64,000 nt of DNA from assembly GCF_001949145.1 (NCBI RefSeq), contig NW_019091370.1, positions 513,441-577,440 of the forward strand, given 5' to 3'. This document shows, one piece after another, positions 37,901-51,100 of this stretch. Position numbers and translations under genes: made by a program. A model generated the notes under the pieces. The model had not been told where the DNA came from. It saw only the letters and a list, made by a program, of their open reading frames with translations, and made no database searches. Positions within the stretch are counted from its first letter, which is position 1, and every line of letters begins with the position of its first letter. The stretch comes from Acanthaster planci (taxonomy: Eukaryota; Echinodermata; Asteroidea; Valvatida; Acanthasteridae).

Positions 37901-40077
37901 GTCTGTAGCTGATTCCTGTTGATAAGACAAAAAATCCTGGTCATTACCTGTACTGAAGCGAGTTTGAGTTCTTTCATCAGGAATCAAGCTTGAAACCTTT
38001 GTTTAACCTTTCATGTTTTTGATGACATGGCTGCTACCTAGAGTTGACTTTCATTTTCTTAAGACTCTGCGACGATGATTGACCTCTGTCTTGGTCTTGG
38101 ATCTAGGTCTTAGTCAAGTGTGCTTTCCCAGATAGAGCTCTGCTACAGAGTCTAATAGTGCACAGTGCAGGCAAGACAATCTTCAAAGGGTGAGTTGGAA
38201 AAAGCCCTACCAAATCTATCCAATCTATCTATCGTACCAAATTGCCATTGATTTGTGTGCATCGTCGGCATAGCAGACTGCATGATTTTCCTCTTACGGA
38301 CTATGTAAGAAGTTTGTCGTCTCCCTGTTAGTTTTCTAGCCATGGGTGGTTCCAACGCAATGGCACGGTCACTTCGGCCTGTAATTCAGACAGCACAGTA
38401 AGTGCCAAAACTACTTTTACAAGTCAAGTCCTAAGCTGCATTTCAAGGTTTGGAGAGGAAACTCAGTAGCACAGTTCTGCTTTGCTCTACAGATTATAAA
38501 GATGACCTGTTTTTTTCCTCTGTCTTTGATTGGCTAGACTGCTGCGGGTTCAGAGCCGTGCTCTGCTCTGTCTTCAGAACATGATAGCTGTAATTGATCT
38601 GGTTGCATTAGGAGGTCCGGAAGCGTTAACACTCGTCCTGAATAAACTTCTTATACTTACTATGGTGGAACCAGGTAAATGATACATGTATTGAACACAA
38701 TGTCAGATTTCTGAAAATAAACCATAAGACAAGTTATTCTCTTTTCAATTAACTTTTTCTGGCATCTTTCAGCGCCAACAGGAGATGAATTGGTAGAGGC
38801 CTTGACTAGTGCACTTCGCTCTGTGCTGCAGAAAATGGCCATTAACAAGCAGATGCCTCAAGTAAGCCTATCCCTTTGTCTCTTTCAAGTAATCACAGTG
38901 AAATGCAGAAATGGTCCTTTTTTCATTGTTAGTTGAGGCAAAGAAACTAAGTCAAGTGGGATATGAACTAGCATCTGAGAGTGAGGACATCTGGACATTA
39001 GCTGGATTGCTCTTGGTTTGAAGTGTTCTTTCAGTTTGCAAAATGCCAAGTGCTGATTGGCAGCCAGGGTTGACGTTCATCCATTTTGTAGCTCCATTTC
39101 ATTTATCCAGTTCGTAGTTTTTGTTCATCTTTCAAACTGCAGGCTTTGTCAGAGCAGCATCTGACAAGACTGTTTGGTCTGGGACAAGGAACTCAATCAG
39201 AGCAAGTCCGAGTCAACATCGTAGCAATGCTGGGAAGCTTGGGCAGTTTGCTGGCTGCAAAGCCAGAAACAGAGCAGCTGTTGACGGTGAGAATTTTAAA
39301 TAATCACTTCTGATATAAGTCATTCAGATTTATCAATCCATTCAGATAGATGGTTTTTCAGCCACGCCACTTGTTCTCAGATTTTCTTTTCTTGTTCCAT
39401 ATGTGTTGCTCCTTATTGAAAATCCTAGACAAAGGTTTTACTTGGAATCATTTTTTCCTTCCTACAGGCCGTTGGTACCCAGCTGAGTGAGGTAGCAATG
39501 AAAGACGGTTCCCTGTGGGTCACAGCAGAGGCATTGGATGCCATCTTTGACACCTTTGGTGATGGAGCAACAGCTGATGCTGTGGCCGTGAAAATTGGAC
39601 TGGTACCAAAGCTGAAGATGTTAGTGCCGCAGCTGAAAGCAAGGGTACGCTGGTTACTATACATGTGCTCATTCTCAGTTACTTAATCTGCTCTCGCTAA
39701 TGTTATCTACCTTGAGCAGGAGAACCCCCTCATTGGTTGAAAAGAGCCATAATGGTCAGAAGTGTTCATTTTGTCGGCTTACATTTCATAGTCGTTTGTG
39801 GGCTAGCGATGCGCAGTTAGTACCAAAGGAGCCTCCATTGCTCGGAAAATTGCGCCCTTCTTGGTCCAGCTCAGAGCCCATAGTCCAACTCTCGCAGATC
39901 CTTCAGTTTTCTTTGTTGTCTCTTTAACAAAAATATCAGGTCTTAACATTTTATTCATAAAGTCCCTCTTTTTTGCAGTTAAGACAGGGTAAGAACCAAC
40001 TAGGAGAGCACATGCCAGTAGTCATCAACGCTCGACATAACTTGGTCCGCTTTATCAAGTACAAGGAAAGTCACTAG
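31990..40077 (+). CDS. HEATR3: HEAT repeat-containing protein 3 (Syo1 homologue), 18 coding exons
   Basis: By homology to yeast Syo1, an adaptor that chaperones ribosomal proteins uL18 (RPL5) and uL5 (RPL11) into the nucleus. Exons: 31990-32139, 33637-33809, 34180-34267, 34800-34900, 35035-35144, 35466-35609, 35905-36053, 36422-36475, 36775-36874, 37344-37441, 37603-37665, 38107-38189, 38332-38397, 38538-38674, 38773-38861, 39143-39286, 39468-39644, 39979-40077. Phases agree throughout: 2025 nt, 674 residues, close to human (about 680). It starts with a basic MGKAKHKRF tail. Diagnostic segments are [56 protein letters not shown], an acidic run DDEEDDWED plus six serines (about 357-389), and [12 protein letters not shown]. 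Exon 13 must start at 38332 (after CCCTGTTAG): the nearer TTTTCTAG acceptor breaks the frame. The basic stretch that I recall just before LTAQQ in human seems absent. Confidence 0.93.
32582..33527 (+). repeat. 34-bp minisatellite in HEATR3 intron 1
   Basis: Tandem units of the form GAGTCTCTTGGGTATGTTTC followed by CCCAGAAATCACAT. Nearly five units precede the assembly gap and about thirteen follow. Two main variants alternate, ATCACATGAGTCTCTTGGG and ATTAATTGAGTCTGTTGGG. Each unit includes GTATGT (donor-like) and TTTCCCCAG (acceptor-like). The 34-bp period shifts frame each unit, so open frames through it are not coding. Confidence 0.95.
32744..33100. other. Assembly gap inside the minisatellite
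   Basis: A run of 357 N flanked on both sides by 34-bp repeat units. The true array length is therefore unknown and the number of N may be an estimate. The frames that pass through the gap mean nothing. Confidence 0.99.
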
Positions 40078-41830
40078 ATGGGTTGAGAACACACAGCCGT
40101 CTCAGGAAAGCTCTGCCTAGTGACCTCAGGTTGGTACTGCTGATGTCCGATTAAACAGAATGAACAAAAAAAACCTCAACATGAGTTTTCTTCTCCTTAA
40201 AGACTGAAACTAGGCTGTGGGTATGATCTTGTCAAGTTGCTGAATGCAGATATATTGAAAACTCACAGCTACGTTAAAAATCACATTGGAAGACTATTGA
40301 CATAGTTGTCAATTGAACAGAACAGCATTTGATTGGGTAATCTTTGAGAGGATTCACAGGTGTTTGCCAACTAAACTGTCAAACTCGCTACTCCTGCAAA
40401 TCCCTTAATTTATTATTATTTATAAACTATTTTTGTGTGTGTTAACTCACAAAAAGGTTTAGAATTTAGTCACCCATCATACACAGACCTTAGTAACTTT
40501 TTTGCAGTTAGGTTACGTTGAATTTGTTTGGATGATAGATTTTATGATTTCCAAGTTATTGTAGATTCGTTATGATATTGATCTGTGTTTTTTTTTTTAT
40601 TTTTATGATTGCAAATATAAAAACAAACTTTATAAAGTTTGAAGTCCATTTCTTTGAAGGTTGTGAACAGTACCTACATGTTATTAAATGTGACAACCTG
40701 ATAAAATAAGGCCAAGGGAAATTATAATTGTGAAATTTGAGCAGCCTACGCTGAGGATTTTTGATGATAAAAATTTTCAATTTGTCATCTAGAGGTGCCT
40801 TTATGTCAATTGAATCTGAATGTATTTTGTTGCTATATCTGTTTTCTTGTCAGAAGCATTTAATTCGAAGGATTCAATTTTATTTTGCTTTTTTCTTTTT
40901 TTTTCATTTTGTTGTTTTACTTTGTTTTGGGGAATGTTTGTTCTAGTATTTTGAGGAAAAGAATGTTCATGCAAACAGTATACTTAAGAAAGTCTGTTAG
41001 TCGGATAAACATCAATATTTACCCCTTTGAGTGCATTGATTTCTGCAAGTATTTTGTACTTTCAAAAGTAAACAGTGTTTTTGCTTTGATATTACAGAAA
41101 ACCTGTGTACCATGATTATTTCGATAGTTGGAGAAATGAAGATTGTTTTCATTCCAACATGTTGATGAGTTCCAATGGTGAAAAATTAATTTCTAAACAA
41201 AAAATTAATTTCTAAACTAATTTTGGAGTAATGGTCTCCTGAGACATTTATGCATCACTGGCAACAAAATGTTCTGTGTGACTTGAGTATGGTTACAACA
41301 ATGTGAAATCGTAGAGTGTTCATTTTTAATATTGACCATTATGGCCAGTACGTTCCTCACAGCTCTATTTATTACTCTCTGTGTTTTAGGAAAGATATGC
41401 ATCACCGATGAAAGTTGCCAATAACCTATTGTTTTTCTGTTTTGAAAGTTAAATTAACTTGTGAAAACGGAAATATTTTTCATTCAGAATGTTGTCGTCA
41501 GGATGTCTTTGAATTATAACTTTAGTCTGACCCTTTCGGTAGTGGTCTGCTTTCAAGCATTTCTTTGGTTAGATGGTAGTTTACCAGTCTTCAAAAGAAA
41601 CTGTTATTTAAATACAATTGGAAACGACCTGATATGAGACTCTGGTTTGGTTCAGTGCAAGAAATGTGTTAATGTACTCACTGCCTTCACAACAAAGTAT
41701 CCACTTGATTGGAGGAACTTTGTTGAAAATCTTCAGATGTTTTTTTTTTAATACAATACGTAATCATGCTATTATGAACAAAAAATGTGTACTTTAACAG
41801 AAACCAAATAAAACTAATGGATAACAATGG
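40078..41830 (+). other. Probable HEATR3 3' untranslated region
   Basis: AT-rich sequence after the HEATR3 stop, with no coding similarity. AATAAA at 41807-41812 (ACCAAATAAAACTAATGG) is the candidate poly(A) signal, about 1.73 kb past the stop. A direct repeat of AAAATTAATTTCTAAAC lies near 41185-41218. Confidence 0.5.
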
Positions 41831-43450
41831 GAAAATGGAGTTAGTGTCTTTGTTTTGCATTGCAGATTTAATGAAAGGGATGGGATGTTGGTTTTATTTT
41901 CTTTTTAAATAATCAGACATTCAACAAAGACAACATTGATTGTCGAAATCAGTCGCACGGGGGCGCACTACTACGTCGGCGCATGCTTTATGTGCTTAAT
42001 TACTGGCGACCTCGAGCCAGACTACACGTTTGATTATCGTCCAAGGATCAATGGCATGGCGCCCTCCCAAATTAAGGGACACGCAAGTGGCACAATCCAG
42101 GTGACGGCACGTAAAATTAGTTTTGGCAATTTGAAGCCCCCCCCTACACATTTCATCTCGTCAAAGACAGAAGCGAGCTGTCAGTCACCTTAACTTCTTG
42201 TCTTTGTTTGGATTTATTTTTGTACGCCTAAGGAGCCACTTTTCATTATTTCTAGGAGAGGGTTAAATTTCTTTCTCGACCCAATGCCTGGATGCTACAG
42301 GTATCGCTTTCAAATAAGGCAAATAATGACCCTTAATGAAATGAACGTGGTAAGTCAGTTCTTAAAACAATCATAAAGTGTGTTCATTCAGACTACATTC
42401 AAAACCCTGAACTGTGCAGCCTCAACTGTACGCTTCAAATGCAGCATTTTAAACTTCTTAGTTTCAACTTTCTAATTTTCAAAGACATAACTCAAGGTAT
42501 CTAGAAATAACTGGCGCTGATCCTAAATAATTGCACAGGTTTGCTTGCAATACTAACTTCAAATAAAAACAAATAAGGCCTCTCCACTGAATTTGTGGAC
42601 TGTGAAAACGTTTTGAAAATCTTAAAAACGTTTGCACACGCCACTAATCAGTGAATATTAAGTTTGGTTGAATTTAGTATTGCCAAATCACTGGGCGCAA
42701 TACTAGATCCAGCCTGATATGATTCATTTGCATAGTGCCAAAATGCCGACAGACGTCACAGGTGAAATTGTTGCGCACTGATAACTACATGATAGCAAAT
42801 TTCTGGGTTACGCACGCGACCTTTGCTCAAGCACAGGCACGTGAGTTTAAAATGATTGCGCCAACTGCCGATATAGTGCCCTAATAAAAGGGCTTTCTTT
42901 TAAATGCACGCGCAGTCTCTCACATGACTCACGGTCGGCAGTGAGAGACCTTGGCCATGAATGAAATCCGGGTAACTCGTTTATACTTCATGACGATCGT
43001 ATCGTGCGGTCTGTAACACCAGTGTCACACACATCAGGAATTAGATATATTCATATTTCCATGTTGTCAGCATGGTCACTGGATTCGACTGAAACCTTTT
43101 GATGGTTCTTTGTTGAAAACATCCGGTATGCCGTTAAACTTGAGCTTCACTTCCGGTAAGGCAGGCTTCATTAATTTACTTTGGTTTCTACCTATTGCAT
43201 GTTATGATACTTGTAACGATGAGCCTTTAAAGGCGTCATGGCTGCAATAATGAAAACAGAGCTAGAGTGCCATGAGGACAAGGAAGTAACGTGGTGCATT
43301 TGTTGAGAGTATTATTGCAGACTTGCAGTTCTGGATTCGTATTGCCGTAGTACTGGTCATATGAATTGTTTAGTTTATGGCATACTCATTTGGTCGTTTT
43401 GTCTCCTAGATCCCTCAGCTTGTAGGAGATTTTAAGCTGGACGCAGACAG
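41831..43450 (+). other. Intergenic region and probable promoter/5' UTR of the first SLC10-like gene
   Basis: No coding exon is recognised. TAATAAAAGG near 42882 is TATA-like, and TTTTGTCTCCTAG near 43400 resembles a splice acceptor, so a 5' UTR intron is possible. Neither can be confirmed from sequence alone. Confidence 0.4.
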
Positions 43451-45142
43451 ATGGAGGGGCATCCGGTAGCTAAACGGCATTGCCTACCCGGAGTTCGCCT
43501 ATGGGTATTTCTACTTGGTCTTCTGGCCCAGGGCTTGACGGTGAATGCTGCTGAGGGAGACATCGACCGATCCCCGTATAACTTCAACTTCACGGTTGGT
43601 GACGAGGAAGATATCAGCCTCACTTTCCGGGAGAATTCCGTTCTTCGGCTGACGATCAATCAAACGGATTACATCGGACGGGTCGAACTGGACAGCGGCA
43701 ATCAGCAAGTATTCACCCTCAAAGACGGCACCGTCACCTTCTTCATCAAGGAGAACACCACGTTCCCTTTTAGCATGGATATCGAGTTCCGAGGTGAAAA
43801 TATTGGCCGCAGCGAGCTCGTCGCGTTTGCCGCCGGGGACACCACGGACAGGACGACCTTGGGCTCGGTGACCGTCAAAGTTTTGACACCGTTCAGAACG
43901 CTCGGCATTGTCGCGACCTACATACTAGCAGCCTGGTTGGTAGTATCCTATGTGACTATGGCAGCTAAGGTGGAACCCCGGGTCCTGCTGGAAAAGATTA
44001 AACCCCCTTGGGGGATCATCATGGGTATGGTGTGCCAGTTCATTCTCATGCCGCCTCTTGCTTTCGTGTTAGCTAAGGTCTTCAATTTAACAGGAGCCAC
44101 GGCTATCGGTCTTGTCCTGGTTGGTACTTGCCCTGGTGGGTTTTTCAGCAACATTGAGGTCTTGTTACTTGACTGCGATATCGTCCTCAGTTTGACCATG
44201 ACCACCTTCTCGACCTTCATAGCCTTAGGGATGATGCCACTCAATCTGCTCATCTATGCCCAGCCGTTCATAGACGGTAATGGCCGCCTTCAGACACCCT
44301 TCAGGAATCTGCTTATCCAACTTTGTTCCTTAGTTCTTCCACTCCTCATTGGAGTTCCTTTCTTCCAGCGCTTCAAGAAAGCACGCAGGATTTGCCTCAA
44401 ACTTGTCAAGCCTTTCACCATCATTCTGATGATCCTAGGTATTGTGCTCTTTATTCCGTCCCAGTACTACATCTTCTTCGGCAATTGGAAAACTTGGACT
44501 ACATCAGCAATCCTACCACTCGTCGGTGCCTTCTTGGGCATGTCCATAGCTCGAATCGCCAACTTCAACTACGTCTTTTCCATCACGGTTGCCATAGAGA
44601 CCGGTTGTCAGAATACTCTTCTGGCGGTCTCGGTGGCAAAACTTTTCTACAAAGAGCCAGAAGCGGACATTGTGGCCATTATCCCTCTACTAATTGCCAT
44701 GGTAACTGGATTCGAAGGTATAGCTGTTGCAGTAATATATATCCTCGGCCGCTATATCCGTGGTAAAACCAAGGAGAAAGAGCCGGCTGGGAATGCTGGA
44801 AATGTCGGGAACTCGACAGAAACCAATAGTGTCACGGGAGGGGGCCAAGACAACGGCATTGTGAACGAAGGGATGGACCAAGATGAGCCTCCAGGACCAG
44901 AGGGAAGGTTTCGTCAGCTCATCCCTACCAATCAGGTCTACGACGACGGAGTCTGTATCTGGCCGCCATCACCTGAGGCCTTGATGTCTCCGCCCTCCCA
45001 ACAACCAGCGGAGTTGAAGAACACAGACTCGCCATTTGAGACAGTGCCACGGTCCAATGAAAACCTCGGTGCGATGGCTGTGACCGATGACCCAGCGTGT
45101 CGCAGCAACGGGTTCGTGATTGACCAACACGCTTGGCTGTGA
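43451..45142 (+). CDS. SLC10-family transporter, SLC10A3/SLC10A5-like (P3 protein-like), copy 1
   Basis: Integral membrane protein of the sodium/bile acid cotransporter family; the substrate of this branch is not established. A single uninterrupted frame gives 563 residues. A signal peptide covers about 1-34 (hydrophobic VFLLGLLAQGL). Residues about 40-145 form a beta-type ectodomain with N-glycosylation sequons (NFT, NQT, NTT). The transporter core runs about 153-440. The sodium-site motifs of the family are kept: GTCPGGFFSN (225-234, TM4-like) and ETGCQN (383-388, with E383, Q387, N388). The C-terminal tail of about 120 residues is hydrophilic and low in complexity. The start was chosen because it gives the signal peptide. 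The coding part lacks introns, as I recall for vertebrate SLC10A3 and SLC10A5. A tandem paralogue lies 6.2 kb downstream. An ATTAAA at 45427-45432 may be its poly(A) signal. Confidence 0.9.
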   Translation: MEGHPVAKRHCLPGVRLWVFLLGLLAQGLTVNAAEGDIDRSPYNFNFTVGDEEDISLTFRENSVLRLTINQTDYIGRVELDSGNQQVFTLKDGTVTFFIKENTTFPFSMDIEFRGENIGRSELVAFAAGDTTDRTTLGSVTVKVLTPFRTLGIVATYILAAWLVVSYVTMAAKVEPRVLLEKIKPPWGIIMGMVCQFILMPPLAFVLAKVFNLTGATAIGLVLVGTCPGGFFSNIEVLLLDCDIVLSLTMTTFSTFIALGMMPLNLLIYAQPFIDGNGRLQTPFRNLLIQLCSLVLPLLIGVPFFQRFKKARRICLKLVKPFTIILMILGIVLFIPSQYYIFFGNWKTWTTSAILPLVGAFLGMSIARIANFNYVFSITVAIETGCQNTLLAVSVAKLFYKEPEADIVAIIPLLIAMVTGFEGIAVAVIYILGRYIRGKTKEKEPAGNAGNVGNSTETNSVTGGGQDNGIVNEGMDQDEPPGPEGRFRQLIPTNQVYDDGVCIWPPSPEALMSPPSQQPAELKNTDSPFETVPRSNENLGAMAVTDDPACRSNGFVIDQHAWL

Positions 45143-48100
45143 AAACAGCGTGGTAACACACGCTTTCCTGTAATATTCATGAAGCTCTTCTGATCAAACA
45201 TCTGCAAGAATACAATCTATGGAAACAGAATTCCAAAATTCAAAATCTCAGAAATTACTTGGTTAATTTTAGGCTCAGAGTACTAGAACAAAACCAGGCC
45301 TCCACTTGGTCTTTTGACCAAAGAAATCAGTTTTATTTTCCGCGTCATTCACGAAGTACACCTACGAGTTTGTACTTTGGGTGTCGAATTATGAGAGGTT
45401 TACTTCAGTGTCAAATAGAGAAATTTATTAAACTTTTGCAATTACGGTACTTAATATTGCTATAAATGTTTTTCTTCTCCCGATAAATGATGACCAGTTT
45501 TGTGAGATGTAGACGAGATTTCAACATGGGTTACAGTGTTTTAAAAATAATACAGGTTCAGTTTTGATGTTTGTGCCGTGAACATTCACCCATCCAAATT
45601 GTAAAATGGTTCATTTTCACTCCGTAGGTTTCAGTGTGTAGCTTGGATGACAGGTTTCAATATACATGTATGTAGCTTGGATGACGCGCGGTTGGAACTT
45701 TTCCCTGACCGGACTTTTTCAATTTGAAGATTGTGAAAAAATTGACATGAGTACCTTAGGTCTTTGGGGGACACTGAACTGTATGATGGGAGGGGGACCT
45801 TCTCTCGGTTTAAAAGTATTCAGACTAAAATCTACGTTTTGCCAACAACAAAGTTGAAGTTTTTTTTATAGTTTACAATTATATTTTGCAATACTGCTAA
45901 TTCAACAGGAACACAAAATACGTACAAACACAATTAAATTGTCTATATAGGAAAAACAGCCACATCATTGAAAAGAAACTCTGTAAACAAATGCAGTGTC
46001 AATTTAACAAAAATCCTTTAAAATCTATGTTATAAAAAAATCATATTACCCATATCATATTTTGAGTGTTCCTTTTAAATTCTATATTCTTCACTAAAGA
46101 TTCATACGGGTGTTATGGTGTCTATCATTCTTTCTTGATAGGGGAAATGATAATTTTAAACTGGACATGACACATTTTTAGTGTGAAGTTGAATATTCCA
46201 ATTTAGCAAGTTGATTGCTATTTTGCTAAGTACTCTGTGATGTTTAGAGCTTTTTGATACCGAAAACCAGCGAATGTTCTTCCGTGACTCATTGTCGGAG
46301 CATTTGACCGACCGTTGAGTGCATAAGACAATCTTTTGTGTGACGTTGGGTTACGAAGGCGTGTTTACTGTGTCTTCCACTGTTTGGTGTTGGTGATCGA
46401 CTGTGCAAATCAGGGTGTCGCGAGAGAAGTTCCATTTTTTTTAATGAATATTTCACCAGAACGCTTCCTGTGAAAAGTGATCAATCTTTCTGTCCATGAT
46501 GCAACGTACCGTTCTTCCAAGGGAGAAATGGGGCACATCTTCACACTAGAGGGACTGTTAAGCATGTGTAAACACCGTCTTGCTGTCAGTCTGTTGACAT
46601 GTTTAAATGATACATGTCAAAAGTAGGGTTGAGTAGCGTTTACATGCACACCGACATTCAGGAACTGGGCATGTAATGTTTAGCTCTAACACAGTGAACA
46701 AAGTGATAACTAAACAAAGATTCGGGATTCCAAGTCGGTCGGAATCGAAGGAGGTTAACAAAACTGAAAGCGAAAAGTAATTTTGACATGCCAAATGGAG
46801 TTGAGCCCCGTCCATGCAATCGTTGTACATAATTATGCACGATTAAAATATTACAAAAAAAAACACAAAAAACAAAAACCACAGTGACGAGTGGCTCGAA
46901 GAAAAATTGAACCAGAATGAAAGTCTCTCCAAAAATGTAATTCCACTCTGGTTTAAACAAGTATGGCCATATCTGAATCACTTGGCTACGGCTTGAAATT
47001 ACACACGAGTCTATGAGAGTGGCTGAAGCCACTTCTCATAGAGTCTCTGTTTTAATTTTAAGCCGCATATAGTTTGGACACGGCTTATGAACAGTACGTA
47101 GAGGCATTATCCATCCGCGAGCAACTGTATACTTGTGATCACTGATGGGTCAAGTTATCATTTCAGCTTCATTGCGACTTTGTCTCTAACTGGCTTCAAC
47201 GCCATTTGCATATTATAGGCCTAAGCCTAAATGTTCTTTTAATCAAAGATTTCAAACTTTAAATCTAAAGCAAACGATCCAGCAGAGGGTGCACTCAAGT
47301 TCATCCGTCATCCTCTAAGTCGAGATCTTAGATCATAAACCTTGAGCCTAAAGCAGTAAACGGGACTGAGCTTTGAAACGGACCCGTATAAGCAGTACTA
47401 ATGACAACTTCCTTGAGTATTGAGCAGCTGCAATAGAATACGCACTTTCCTTTGCACGCCACTCGTGCGAGTGATGAAAACAGCTGATTAAAGTTCAGAG
47501 AGAATTTAAAAATTAGTTGCAAAGTTATGAGAGTTTCTATGAACCGTGAAGGATGTTGTACGAATCCATATCTTTTTTACGATTTCCCTTTCGTTTAAAA
47601 GGTCAGGGGTTGTTAAACGCATGAAAAATACAGTGTGTGTTTGTGTGTTTAATGCTGATACTAACACAGTACTTATGAGAAACGAGTGGAATTGGATTAT
47701 TTTGCATGCAGTGGAAGTTCATAGTAAAATTAGTTTTTAGTTTTCAAAATTATAGCATGGCCCTAAGGGCTATTTGGAAATGCAAGTTTTTCAAGAGAAG
47801 CTTAAACACAATGTGTGGGATATACTCATTGAACACCTTCAACGTTTCAGGACGGAAACTGGGGCCAGTAATGTCAGACTAACTTGGAGGAGACACGGTA
47901 GGTTGAACAGGACACAGTTTGTAACACTCGCAAAATTCAACACATTAGAATCCGCAGTAGTATTGCCGAGTAAATTGAAAGCAACTTTCAGCAATTGCTA
48001 GTGTATATGTAGGCGTATCCGATAATTGCTTTTGGTTATATATTTACTATTTTGTAACAAATGATGGGATGTTAATAATTTATCCTGACCACTCTTTTGT

Positions 48101-51100
48101 AATTACCGATACCTGGCTCTTTTTAGCTTATTTGCTAGAAAAGTTGAACCGTTGTATTTTCTGAAACCAAATTAGTTTTCCCAAATGTCACAATAAGTAT
48201 TCTTATTTCTATATATAAAATGATGCTATGTAAATTGGTATATTTGGGATCATAAACTGATACTTTAATGCGTGCGGCAGGTATGGGGCAGTGTGAACAA
48301 AAATCACGAATTACTGATTATCATTGAGTATCCAAAAAGTCTTGTTTACGCTTCATAATTTAAATAAATTTTAAAATATACGGTAATATGTTTTAGAACA
48401 AATTTGTGTATGTTGTCCTAAGGATAACATTTAAATGTAATCATGAGTGATTACAGACTGTGAAAGATTATTTCAAGTACACCAGTACATATTGAGTTGT
48501 ACATGTCTACGCAAGAAGTTCCAATTTGAAACACTGCCTTCCAGTAATGATGTTATTAAGCCAGTGTGCGTCGCCATTTTGGAGTGCGTGCATCAATATA
48601 GCATGCACACAGTGAACGTACTACAGATTGGCATGGTAACAGAGATAAATAATAATGACGTTCATGGTTTTAGCAGGTGAATAGCGATGCAGTGGATGCA
48701 GTGCTAAGGGGGAAAATAAAAACTCAAAATCACCTTTCATTTTGGTCAATTAATGACCATTTACTTCGGTTGAAGTCAACTTGTACAATGGTAAAATCCA
48801 TACGCACACGATTGTATCGGCTGCAACGGCTGCGTTTATAGCGAGTCAATGAATTAAGCTAGCTTTTATGTCATAACATTGTCAAATATGAGTTTATTTA
48901 TCTCCAGGGCAATGAAAAGTAGAAATTATAATAGGGGTTAAAAAACCATGCACGATTCACAGGGCTGTCACTGTTATTTTGAGAGGTTGGCTGCGTGTAG
49001 AATATTGTAAGTAAGTCTGACGTGTGCACTTTGTTTATGAAGGTGCTGGGTGAAATAACATTCTTTCTTTTTATAAAAAAAAAACTTCAATGTTTGGGCG
49101 ATCCACATAAATTAGTATCTTTCTCTGCAGTTTTTCATTCTGTAAACTTTACCTGAACCTGAAATATCTTCATCCGTCGATGATGCAAAGCAAGAATGAT
49201 GTCATTGCCACACTGCGTTTCTTCGCGACTTCTACCAATATGATGTGCCTTTTGTCAGTTTGTGTAAACAATATTTTGAATAATATCTTCAGAAATATTT
49301 CTCTTTTAGTTTTCAGCTTAAGATGTTTCTTGTCTGGTCCGTGCACTAATTTCCCTTGTCGCACAGTATCTACTCAAAGCCATTGCAAGTCATAGACCAT
49401 GCAGTGAAAAATCTAGATATATACCCAAGATGGTTTACTTGCTACCTTGACATAAACCCAAAACAGGCTATTCGTGTCTAGAAATACAAATGAAGGTCAC
49501 CAAAGAGAGAAACTATACTGTGAATAAAATGAGAGTGAAGCAATAAAATTGGCTATATATTTGTGCCTTGTTCAGCCTGAAGTCTGATTTGTCTTTGTAA
49601 TGTCAAAGTGCCGTACCCAGCAATGCCCATACAGATACAAGTATCATAATGAAAACATAATTGCAAATGATAAGCTAGCCACAACAGAGACAAGACACAC
49701 CAAAACTTAACATCTAGATTAAACCTGAATAATTCTGACCTTTGGTGAAATAATAATATAACCTAACCACCCAATAAGCGTGACTGTGCTTGTCAACACT
49801 GATAAACGTCACTTTTGTGAGAGAGCAATGCCATGTACATGTACATGTTGAATAGTCAAGCACCATACGAGAGAGCCATCGGCAAAACAGTCACGTCAGC
49901 AGCTGCTACCGTCCATACTGGTTTTCATTTAAAAAAAATCCATTGAAAAAGTCACATTCTTCGTTCCATACTTCTATAAATCACGTTTTGCACTCACAAA
50001 AAAAAAACCGCTCTGAAAGGAACAAAGCGAAGAGCACGCGACGTTTCGCAAGGATCTACCCCCATTGGCCCCAACCCGTGTTCGCGCCATCCATCAAGTT
50101 TCCGTTCACTTTTGTTTGAAGTATCAACTTGGTCGACATTTTGCCACGAAGTTGTACTGACGTCAAATTCGCTTCACATTCTCCCGAAGTATGGACTGAC
50201 CTTACAATAGGCGGATTCTGGTGTCCGTGAACCAACCTTTATGTCGGATCACTGATCGCGATCCGAATCTACGCGAAACGGGCCCAATTCTACTGCATAG
50301 ACAGAAATGTTCGCTCGAAAGGCAACAAAGTGCACACAAGTACCGGTTATCTTGGGTGCTCATATAATGGTACCGGCTTTTATTTGTTACTAGGACACCA
50401 ATCTGAGAATAGCCCGTGACGTCAATGAACAAATTTACATCTGAACAACTACAAGATAATAAAAGTTCCGGGTGATCCCTTAAACTGAGAATGGACAACT
50501 CAATAGAAGCTTTTTATATGAAAGCTGACCTCATAATCACATTGCAGTTTCTCAACCATCCACAAAAGAATGGTTTACTACTAAAAGCGAGTGTTGACTG
50601 TGACGACTGTAGGCCTTAGTGTAGACACAGTAATCCCCGACGCGTGGCCAAATTGAATTGCTTTTTGACAACTTCTATTATAACAAGTAAAATATTGAGA
50701 TGGTATATCCAATTTACTTGAACAGGAATTTAGTCTGGCCTCAAATGTCATCGGACTAATATAAGGAGTAAATACGGAAGTCGCAAGTCATGATTCCTCC
50801 AAACCCGTTATGGATCATCCTGTTTTCTCTGTTCATTGGCATAGTAGCACTCATTATGCAACGATATTGATTTAATCGCCCCTCGTCCTCCGACGAAAAG
50901 CATCAGCACAGTGTATCTTCGACGAAGTCTCCTCTCAATCGCCAGTATTTTGTTGTGCGTTACAAGGCAACGATTGTTAGGGTAATTATACCGAACGAGA
51001 CTGACCCCAGTGATGCATGACTGAACGTTTCAAGGCAGAAAAACGCCAGTCGACAGAGCACACAGGCAGCGTTAGCATTGGTAGCGGCAGACCGGTGGCA

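Noticed and set aside
38332-38397. HEATR3 exon 13 starting after TTTTCTAG (38340)
   Set aside because: That acceptor shifts the frame and loses [12 protein letters not shown], which matches the human protein; the acceptor at 38331 keeps it.
46658-47032. 124-residue minus-strand frame between the SLC10-like genes, rich in hydrophobic residues
   Set aside because: The hydrophobic run comes from an A-rich tract and the frame ends in the palindrome; no family match.
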